NCBI GenBank assembly: GCA_964639325.1
Contig: CAZXDO010000010.1
Span: 1 to 5,295 of the forward strand
DNA length: 5,295 bases
DNA from: DATGCT01 sp964639325
GTDB taxonomy: Bacteria; Patescibacteriota; Minisyncoccia; UBA6257; GWB1-50-10
Direction: 5' to 3'
The notes below the pieces were generated by a model. That model searched no databases, was not told the DNA's origin, and saw only the letters and a program-made list of their open reading frames with translations. Numbering within the stretch: the stretch's first letter is position 1; each line of letters begins with the position of its first letter. The position numbers were made by a program, and so were the translations under genes. Below, piece after piece: positions 1 to 5,295 of this stretch.

Positions 1-301
1 GCATCACTCTCGTGAAGATTTGCGGTATTATCTGGGGGTCAATCTCCAGCCCTGCGCCTCGTAGGAGCCTGGTGGCATATTCGGTGTAGACTGCCGTTCG
101 GTCCTCTTCAGGCCTGTTACTTATCGGTGAGCGAGAAATTTCTTCCCGCCAGAAGGTATCAGCATCGAGCAGAGGTTGATGAAGTGCCGCCGGCTCTACC
201 TTGATGCCAAACTCCCGGCAGGCTTGAGCATATAACTCCTCTCTCGGCGGATAAAAGTAGGCCAGCGTGCTGGTTAAATCAAAACAGACAACTTTAATCA
301 T
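1..301 (-). CDS. HAD-superfamily hydrolase, N-terminal part (3' end beyond window)
   Basis: The first 100 residues are visible, starting at an ATG at 299-301; the rest lies beyond the left edge. The N-terminus MIKVVCFDLTSTL has the HAD motif I layout: a hydrophobic strand, then nucleophile Asp8, then the T/S-T-L turn. The next ~90 residues, helical and charged, would be the start of the cap domain. HAD enzymes usually transfer phosphate through an aspartyl intermediate in the cytoplasm; the substrate here cannot be told. Oddly, the position two after the nucleophile is Thr10 rather than the Asp typical of HAD phosphatases. Thr at this place is known in P-type ATPases (DKTGT), and other residues occur in dehalogenases and phosphonatase, so phosphatase activity is not assured. 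An AGGA sits 5 bases before the ATG. The gene is about half G+C, unlike the AT-rich operon upstream, and is probably part of the host backbone. Confidence 0.8.
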   Translation of the reverse strand, partial: MIKVVCFDLTSTLAYFYPPREELYAQACREFGIKVEPAALHQPLLDADTFWREEISRSPISNRPEEDRTAVYTEYATRLLRGAGLEIDPQIIPQIFTRVM

Positions 302-306
302 CACAA

Positions 307-310
307 TCCT
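307..310 (-). promoter_or_regulatory. Ribosome binding site of the HAD hydrolase gene
   Basis: On the minus strand AGGA lies 5 bases before the ATG at 299-301. This spacing is normal and supports that ATG as the start; the HAD motif I begins within the next ten codons. Confidence 0.6.
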
Positions 311-383
311 GGAGAACCAGGTCAACGGACATCACGGCAAGTTCACAATTCCTGCTGATGGCCCAGCGCGGTATCTGCCCACG

Positions 384-412
384 AGTATAATTAAAGCAGG
401 CAGCAAAATCAA
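384..412 (-). promoter_or_regulatory. Candidate sigma70 promoter of the HAD hydrolase gene
   Basis: On the minus strand TTGATT (407-412) is followed after 17 bases by TATACT (384-389). These match the -35 and -10 consensus at 4/6 and 5/6 positions. Transcription would start near 377, giving a leader of about 75 bases before the ATG at 301. Its place between the res stop and the HAD start fits an independent promoter for the HAD gene. It is a sequence match only. Confidence 0.45.
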
Positions 413-486
413 TCTACCTGCCCGGTAAAATTGACATGGGGTAACATTTATTATGTATTGGAAAGACTAACCCGAGAGTGTTTTAG

Positions 487-541
487 GTAAATTTCTTACT
501 ATTATGGCTGGGGATCCCGCCGTTAACTTCTGAAAATTTAC
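487..541. repeat. Imperfect inverted repeat around a GGGATCCC palindrome
   Basis: The arms GTAAATTT (487-494) and AAATTTAC (534-541) are perfect reverse complements. They are centred at 514, almost the same centre as the 8-base palindrome GGGATCCC (511-518), which is itself flanked by GGC and GCC. The element lies just downstream of the res stop. It could form a cruciform or mRNA hairpin and so end or stabilise the operon transcript, but no T-run follows it on either strand, so it is not a standard intrinsic terminator. It could also be a trace of the junction between the AT-rich operon and the host backbone. The long loop makes chance a real alternative. Confidence 0.35.
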
Positions 542-567
542 GCTGGATGATCGTATTTGTTCATATT

Positions 568-3177
568 TTAAGTTAGGATTTTACTCTCAAACGCTTTTTC
601 AAAAACTTTCCTCAGGTTCTCATTATAAAAAGGTAACCCTATCAGTTTAAAATGTTTATTTTTGAGTTTTAGGTCAGTATCAGCTTTATCTCCTATTTCA
701 AGTAAAAACTTCTGCTTCCATCCCTCTTTTGACAATTCAAATCGTTGATTCATATCATAAGTCCAACCACCTTTTGGCTCAATAAAAACTTGACGAATTT
801 CTACCTTTTTAGAATTTCTTCTTTTAAGAAACATAACAAAATCCGGCTCAAATGCCTGCCCTTCGTCAAAATCGAAAAGCTGGAAAAATTTCTCGTTGCG
901 GAGCAAGGCAATATCTGAATATTTCCGCCTCAATTTCTCAATAACTTCATCAATAAAGTTAATAAAATTCCATTCTTCGCTGGTTCCATAAAATCCTGTT
1001 TGGGCATACCAATCCTGACTGGCTAAATTTTCCTTAACCATTTCCTTAGCTCGTTCACTATCGCTATCCAATTTTAATATTTTATCTCTAAAAATATCAT
1101 GAAGCATCTTTGCCTTAAACATCTTCGTCCCGCCAAACTCTGATACATTGGATTTCGCTTCCTCTGATACTTTTTTTAGAATATTCTCAACAATCTTTAA
1201 TTTTTCTAATGGGGCTAGATTATCAATTTTATCCTTTGGCCCAATTACTTCTATTTCAACATCGCCCAAGTAATTAACTGACGAAATAAACTCGCTAATT
1301 GACTTTATATGTGGAAAATATCTTTTAAGCACTTCAAACTTATAAAACTCAAACTTATCAAGTGCATTCCGAATAACATTCGGACCAAAATCAGGAACTT
1401 TATATACTTTAGTATCGCGAATGACATCTGAGGAATTTAATTTCCTTTCTTCATCCAATATTACCTCTTCGCGTATTTCACCCGTTCTTAAAGTATGTTT
1501 ATGTCTCTTTGTGATTTTCGCATCGTCTAAACCAAAAATATCTGTTCTTGGGTTTTGAATCCTGTCATTTATAAAAATAATTCCATCTTTCCAAAAATCC
1601 GTTTTCTTAAATGAATCTTTAATAAACAAATCTCTTTGAACATACTTTTCCGGTAAAATTCCAATTTCGGTAAGAGTAGATTTTAATTCTTCAATGTATT
1701 TAGGATTTTTAAGACTATGATAATAGAGGGTTTCTATGATACGCAAATCGTTTTCTATCTCGTCGTCAAATTTTCTTGTATATCTATCCTGCGTTTCATC
1801 TAGTTGGAATGGGAAATACCTTGCCCCTCTGCCAATGAGTTGCGCCTCACCCATTGTGGTATTGCCCGGCTTATACTTTCCTCTAACCCATTTCCCATCC
1901 CTTGTATCATATAATCTGACAATATCAAATAAATTAAGAACGTCCCATCCTTCATTCAACATATTAACCGCAAAAATAGCCCTAATTTCATTGTTTTGAC
2001 TTTCCAAAGAATTAAGTTTTAGTTGCTTTTCTTCATCAACATTTTCAGAGTCCAAGAGCATACATTTTTCTTCAGAAAAATCTTCCTGAAGTTCTCTAAT
2101 TAAATTATCAAAAGTTATGTTTTCCGAAGGAAAATAGGTAAAAACTTTTTCTAATATTGTTCCTTTTGCTCGTGAATTTATCTCTTGGATATCCTTGTAA
2201 GACAAATTATTTATTTTTTTAAAAAATTCTCTATAGTTCTCTCCTGATTCTTTAATGCTTTTGGATTTAAAAAGAATAACTGGTTTTAATCGCAATTTGT
2301 ATCTTTCTGCAATTTTTCTGCGATATTGACTTAAAATAACTGTCTGCAAAGCTCTATCAATCGGCTCTAAATCCGCCTGTAAAACCTCTATCTCTTTTGA
2401 GTATTTATCCAGGCGAAACTGTTTTAAGTCGTATTGAAAGATAATCTTATCCTCATATTTCTGTCTGACATTTTGATTGCCCAAGTCAATCGTTGCCGTA
2501 AACTCCAACAAAATATTTTTAAGATTGCTTCTAAAAATTCGCTCAACAGTGTATTCCCAGCTTCTTTTTTCCTCTAATTCGCTTCCTGATAATTTAGATT
2601 TCGTCAGGGTTTGTAAATGATGCGCTTCATCTGAGATAAGGACAATCTCTTTATCTTCAAAATCTTCATATGTTAAGGCGTTTTCGTGAGGATAATTTAA
2701 GCGTGTATGCAGCCCTTGAATGGTGGTAAAAACAATATTGATATTCCCCTGATTAGCACCCTCAAAATTCTGAACTTCTTTTATCTCAATTTGCTTTTCT
2801 GCAAACTTTATTTTTGGCGCAAAGAGATACTTTTCCGACAACAAATTCAAAAAATTGTCTTTGGTTTTTTCAATAATGTTTGTGCTGTTTACAAAAAAGA
2901 TAAAGTTGCGATAGCCAAGTCTGTACAAATACAAAATATTCGCCGCCATTATGAGCGTCTTTCCGCTTCCGGTCGCCATATGAAAAAGAAGCTGCGCCGG
3001 AAACTGCCGCTTTTGATAGCCGTTAAAATAGAAATCAAACCGACCCAGAGCTTCTTTCTGATATTCCCGCAGTTCAAACTTCGGATTGAGATTTTGGACT
3101 ATCTCATCGCTAACTCGGGAAATAAAATAATCTACTCCAAGTGCTTCTTTTAATGAGTTAAAAACTTCGTAAAGCAT
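568..3177 (-). CDS. res: Type III restriction enzyme, Res subunit (SF2 helicase/translocase plus PD-ExK endonuclease)
   Basis: This 869-residue protein is the ATP-dependent cleavage subunit of the type III R-M system and works in complex with Mod. The superfamily 2 motor motifs appear in order: a Q-like segment FELREYQKEAL (34-44), Walker A ATGSGKT (68-74), Walker B SDEAHH (182-187), motif III FTATID (226-231), motif V NMLNEGWDV (405-413) and motif VI EAQLIGRGARY (444-454). The C-terminal nuclease shows PDF (778-780) and EPKG (800-803), so D779, E800 and K802 form a PD-(D/E)xK site. The length is a little under that of EcoP1I/EcoP15I-type Res (over 900) but no core motif is missing, so the subunit looks intact. 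The ATG follows the upstream stop by 7 bases and has an AGGG 5 bases ahead of it. The first ~80 codons include an unusually GC-rich patch. A T6A7 run (plus strand 2214-2226) crosses codons 318-322, and a slip there would truncate the protein. Confidence 0.95.
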   Translation of the reverse strand: MLYEVFNSLKEALGVDYFISRVSDEIVQNLNPKFELREYQKEALGRFDFYFNGYQKRQFPAQLLFHMATGSGKTLIMAANILYLYRLGYRNFIFFVNSTNIIEKTKDNFLNLLSEKYLFAPKIKFAEKQIEIKEVQNFEGANQGNINIVFTTIQGLHTRLNYPHENALTYEDFEDKEIVLISDEAHHLQTLTKSKLSGSELEEKRSWEYTVERIFRSNLKNILLEFTATIDLGNQNVRQKYEDKIIFQYDLKQFRLDKYSKEIEVLQADLEPIDRALQTVILSQYRRKIAERYKLRLKPVILFKSKSIKESGENYREFFKKINNLSYKDIQEINSRAKGTILEKVFTYFPSENITFDNLIRELQEDFSEEKCMLLDSENVDEEKQLKLNSLESQNNEIRAIFAVNMLNEGWDVLNLFDIVRLYDTRDGKWVRGKYKPGNTTMGEAQLIGRGARYFPFQLDETQDRYTRKFDDEIENDLRIIETLYYHSLKNPKYIEELKSTLTEIGILPEKYVQRDLFIKDSFKKTDFWKDGIIFINDRIQNPRTDIFGLDDAKITKRHKHTLRTGEIREEVILDEERKLNSSDVIRDTKVYKVPDFGPNVIRNALDKFEFYKFEVLKRYFPHIKSISEFISSVNYLGDVEIEVIGPKDKIDNLAPLEKLKIVENILKKVSEEAKSNVSEFGGTKMFKAKMLHDIFRDKILKLDSDSERAKEMVKENLASQDWYAQTGFYGTSEEWNFINFIDEVIEKLRRKYSDIALLRNEKFFQLFDFDEGQAFEPDFVMFLKRRNSKKVEIRQVFIEPKGGWTYDMNQRFELSKEGWKQKFLLEIGDKADTDLKLKNKHFKLIGLPFYNENLRKVFEKAFESKILT

Positions 3178-3182
3178 AACGA

Positions 3183-3186
3183 CCCT
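3183..3186 (-). promoter_or_regulatory. Ribosome binding site of res, overlapping the upstream stop codon
   Basis: On the minus strand AGGG shares bases with the TAG stop of the HEPN gene (3185-3187) and lies 5 bases before the res ATG (3175-3177). A ribosome finishing the HEPN gene would therefore sit on the res start site, which suggests translational coupling. The match to the Shine-Dalgarno consensus is modest. Confidence 0.45.
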
Positions 3187-3925
3187 AGAAAATAGTTTTT
3201 GTTATTTTTTCTACCCCATTTATTAATTCTCCAATTTCTTCTTTTCTCGGCTCCTTCTTTTTATCGTGATCGCACAAATTTCTTAAATCGGCTAAATGCT
3301 GAATAAAACGCCAAGTTGGCGTTTCAATTACATCATTATCCTTGAGTAGCTGGTTAAAATCATTAATAGTTGGTTTTTTCTTGATGACTTTTATCTTATG
3401 GTTTTCGCATACCTGTGATAAATGACCCTCCAATACTACGCCCGCAACTGCTCCAGCGCCACGAGTAAAACCTTTCTTGTTTAACTCTTTTGCAGCATCA
3501 ATTTCAGAGTCAAACAAATCTGCCTGTACTAATTGTTTAATATCAAATAAAGAACTCTCAAAACGTCTTTGAGCGGCTTTTACTACACCTAATTGATTTT
3601 CAAATAATGACCTTGCATAATCGACTGTTTCTGCCGGAACGTAACCGAAAGGACTCCCAAAATCAACTTCTTCCCTTCTTGGAGGAGTATAGGTTATATA
3701 CTCTTTTAAAGATTCTTCTCCTTTTTGGTAATAATATTTTTCAAAATCTTCAGCTCTATTAGGTAAAACAATTTTTATTAAAGATAAAGATTCAGAGTAC
3801 CAAATCTCATATTCCTTTCTAAACAGAATTAAATTTTCGTTGGTTTTTAAGATAGACAATAGCCTCTCTCCCTTTTTAATAAGTTTGTCTATATCCTTTT
3901 TATATTTTTCTAAATTAGAAGGCAT
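3185..3925 (-). CDS. HEPN-like protein with Rx4H RNase motif, inside the type III R-M operon
   Basis: This 246-residue protein is not a standard type III R-M subunit. The C-terminal ~110 residues (about 138-246) look like an all-helical HEPN domain: an acidic helix (DLFDSEIDAAKELNKKG), an Ala/Gly-rich helix ending in VVLEGHL (163-169), a TINDFNQLL segment (186-194), then W205 and the motif RNLCDH (215-220). R-N-x3-H fits the Rx4-6H catalytic signature of HEPN ribonucleases, where a polar residue often follows the Arg. The pattern resembles a widespread family of small stand-alone HEPN/DUF4145-like proteins; that match is from memory. The N-terminal ~110 residues are Lys/Glu-rich helices followed by a Pro-rich stretch (TPPRREEVDFG, 80-90), with no fold I recognise. 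No signal peptide or membrane segment is seen. The start is firm: it is the only methionine in the protein, and the frame closes upstream at a TAA (3950-3952). The ATG follows the mod stop by 4 bases without a well-placed Shine-Dalgarno, so translation probably depends on mod. RNase activity and a defence role are inferred; a structural or assembly role is the main alternative. Confidence 0.85.
   Translation of the reverse strand: MPSNLEKYKKDIDKLIKKGERLLSILKTNENLILFRKEYEIWYSESLSLIKIVLPNRAEDFEKYYYQKGEESLKEYITYTPPRREEVDFGSPFGYVPAETVDYARSLFENQLGVVKAAQRRFESSLFDIKQLVQADLFDSEIDAAKELNKKGFTRGAGAVAGVVLEGHLSQVCENHKIKVIKKKPTINDFNQLLKDNDVIETPTWRFIQHLADLRNLCDHDKKKEPRKEEIGELINGVEKITKTIF
3266..3283 (-). other. 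HEPN Rx4H motif RNLCDH (residues 215-220)
   Basis: The codons AGA AAT TTG TGC GAT CAC encode R215 to H220. In active HEPN RNases the Arg and His of the Rx4-6H motif lie at the dimer interface and form the composite active site. Both are present here, with Asn following the Arg as in many active members. Activity itself cannot be read from the sequence. Confidence 0.6.
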
Positions 3926-3929
3926 ATTT

Positions 3930-5295
3930 TTAAGAGTAAAATTCCTTATTTAATTTTTTATCCTCCTCACTCACCCCATACTCTTCATCGTCAATCTCGC
4001 TGTAATTGACATAGAGATGGTTTTTATCTAAACACTCAAGTAAGAATCTTTTCTGGTCCCCAATGGATAAATCGGCAAAATCTTTTGCGTGTTCGTCAAT
4101 TGTTTTTACATCAACCTTATAACTCAAAAACGCCTTTTCTTTCATCGTCTCCCAAAGATTTTTTAATTCTTCTCTTGTTTTTGCCTTCTTTATTTTCTCC
4201 ACAAAATTTTCATTCCATTTCATAAGTTCGAAATAGACAAAATCGCCACCGCCTAATTTTTTAACAACCTTTTTCACTCGCGGTATTGTAATAGTATCTA
4301 CATAATCAAGTTGTTCACAGAGAATAAATTGCCTGTTGCCACCATCTTCTTTATTAAGCTCCAAAACTGCTTGTGCGGTTGTGCCACTTCCAGCAAAGAA
4401 GTCTAATATCATTCCTTCTTTCTCAAACATCATTACTGATTTTATCAAAACTTTTATTAACCCTACAGGTTTAGGATATTCAAAACCTTTTATTCTCAAT
4501 TTACCTAAATCGTATTTTCCTTTCTCAGACAAAAAACCTTCAATGACAGGGCTATCCGTATCATCAATATTTTTTATTATCGAATAAAATGTTGAATAGG
4601 CCATTTCTAATGGTTCTAGTCTACAAACTATATGTTTACCACTAGGATGTTTTTCTAATATATATTCTCCTGCTTTAATTTTCTTGTCCACCTCTTTTTT
4701 CTTCTCTTTACCTTTATATTTTTCTATCTCTTCATAAAAACATCGTCTATCAAACTCTTTAGTTTTATTCTCACTATATTTTCCAAAAACTTTTCGCAAA
4801 AAGTCATCATTCTTAATATATTTCCGGCCATTAATTTCTATTATCGGTTTCTGAATACTTTTTTGTCTTTTTAACGTCAATACTTCGTCAAAATTTCTAT
4901 AAACTAAAATATAATCATGCCCTCGCACAATTTCCTTTGCCTGTCCGCCACCCTTTGCTCTTTGCCAAACCAACATTCCAACAAATCTATCTCTGTCAAA
5001 AATATCATCACATAGCACTTTTAAATAAGCCTGTTCATTATCGTCACACTGAATAAAAATGACGCTCTGATCATTGAGTAATTGTTTTGCAACCTCCAGT
5101 CTATTTTTAATAAAGGTTAACCAACTGGAATGATTAAAAGCATCATTGTATTTAAACTCATCATTTCCTGTATTATACGGCGGGTCAATGTAAATGAGTT
5201 TTATTTTTCCGGCAAAGCGTTTTTTAAGGGAGTGAAGGGCTAAGAGGTTATTGCCTTTGATGATGAGGTTGTCTTTAATATCGCCTTTCTCATCG
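3930..5295 (-). CDS. mod: Type III DNA adenine methyltransferase, Mod subunit (5' end beyond window)
   Basis: The open frame runs unbroken from the right edge to a TAA at 3930-3932, giving 454 visible residues. A GTG at 5016-5018 could look like a start but is internal, because the catalytic motif lies upstream of it in the same frame. Visible residue 1 is the first whole codon, from 5294. Motif IV is DPPYNTGNDEF (37-47), typical of N6-adenine methyltransferases. HDYILVY (126-132) follows, then a variable Lys/Glu-rich stretch (about 135-265) that should be the target-recognition region. YPKP (273-276, motif X) and the S-adenosylmethionine-binding motif I DFFAGSGTT (298-306) come next. The order IV-TRD-X-I defines a beta-class enzyme, as in type III Mod. 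The C-terminal tail, with LYVNYSEIDDEEYGVSEED (about 427-445), is also typical of this family from memory. Mod methylates the site by itself and gives Res its specificity. The missing N-terminus is probably about 100 residues or more. Confidence 0.95.
   Translation of the reverse strand, partial: DEKGDIKDNLIIKGNNLLALHSLKKRFAGKIKLIYIDPPYNTGNDEFKYNDAFNHSSWLTFIKNRLEVAKQLLNDQSVIFIQCDDNEQAYLKVLCDDIFDRDRFVGMLVWQRAKGGGQAKEIVRGHDYILVYRNFDEVLTLKRQKSIQKPIIEINGRKYIKNDDFLRKVFGKYSENKTKEFDRRCFYEEIEKYKGKEKKKEVDKKIKAGEYILEKHPSGKHIVCRLEPLEMAYSTFYSIIKNIDDTDSPVIEGFLSEKGKYDLGKLRIKGFEYPKPVGLIKVLIKSVMMFEKEGMILDFFAGSGTTAQAVLELNKEDGGNRQFILCEQLDYVDTITIPRVKKVVKKLGGGDFVYFELMKWNENFVEKIKKAKTREELKNLWETMKEKAFLSYKVDVKTIDEHAKDFADLSIGDQKRFLLECLDKNHLYVNYSEIDDEEYGVSEEDKKLNKEFYS

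Noticed and set aside
431..459. Plus-strand TTGACA, 17 bases, TGTATT as a promoter
   Set aside because: The -35 is perfect and the spacing good, but no plus-strand gene follows; it would only give antisense RNA to the end of res, with no other support.
487..567. Intrinsic terminator after res
   Set aside because: The inverted repeat has a long loop and is not followed by a T-run on either strand.
1736..1999. Open frame of 87 codons on the plus strand
   Set aside because: It lies wholly antisense to conserved helicase motifs of res and has no recognisable protein features.
2707..3153. Open frame of 148 codons on the plus strand
   Set aside because: It is antisense to the Walker A part of res; the length reflects the composition of the opposite strand, and no domain is seen.
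4336..4587. Open frame of 83 codons on the plus strand
   Set aside because: It is antisense to the S-adenosylmethionine-binding motif region of mod and shows nothing protein-like.
3930..5018. Mod as a complete 362-residue gene starting at the GTG at 5018
   Set aside because: The same frame stays open for 92 more codons to the window edge and contains the catalytic DPPY motif, so the GTG is an internal valine.
1..5295. CRISPR array, tRNA, rRNA or insertion sequence
   Set aside because: No regularly spaced direct repeats, no tRNA or rRNA core sequences, and no transposase motifs were seen on either strand.
3930..5295. BREX or DISARM methyltransferase instead of type III Mod
   Set aside because: The beta-class motif order, the C-terminal tail and the adjacent Res with a PD-ExK nuclease all match type III; no PglZ, BrxC or DISARM helicase/phospholipase genes are present.

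Overview
The window holds most of a type III restriction-modification (R-M) operon on the minus strand, plus the 5' part of an unrelated HAD-family hydrolase gene at the left edge. The operon reads mod (DNA adenine methyltransferase, 5' end beyond the right edge), then a 246-residue protein with a HEPN-type RNase signature, then res (869-residue helicase/endonuclease). The organism is a bacterium using the standard genetic code; nothing here fixes its taxonomy.

Layout from right to left, the direction of transcription: mod runs from the window edge to 3930. The HEPN gene (3925-3185) starts 4 bases after the mod stop, and res (3177-568) starts 7 bases after the HEPN stop. The operon promoter lies outside the window. 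A 266-base gene-free stretch (302-567) follows, with an imperfect inverted repeat around a GGGATCCC palindrome and a plausible sigma70 promoter for the next gene. The HAD hydrolase gene (301 to the edge) is cut off at its 3' end.

The operon is AT-rich; rows counted by hand are often 27-30% GC. The HAD gene is about half G+C. This shift suggests the R-M genes are an acquired defence island whose downstream edge lies near 302-567. One patch at the start of res (about 2941-3120, 48% GC by hand count) departs from the rest of the operon.

By family knowledge, Mod reads the recognition site and methylates adenine, while Res joins Mod to translocate on and cut unmodified DNA. The middle protein is not a standard type III subunit. 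Its C-terminal RNLCDH motif fits the Rx4-6H signature of HEPN ribonucleases. An RNase-like gene inside an R-M operon recalls the anticodon nucleases PrrC and RloC, associated with type I R-M systems. A second-line, abortive-infection role for this protein is an inference and the most interesting point in the window.
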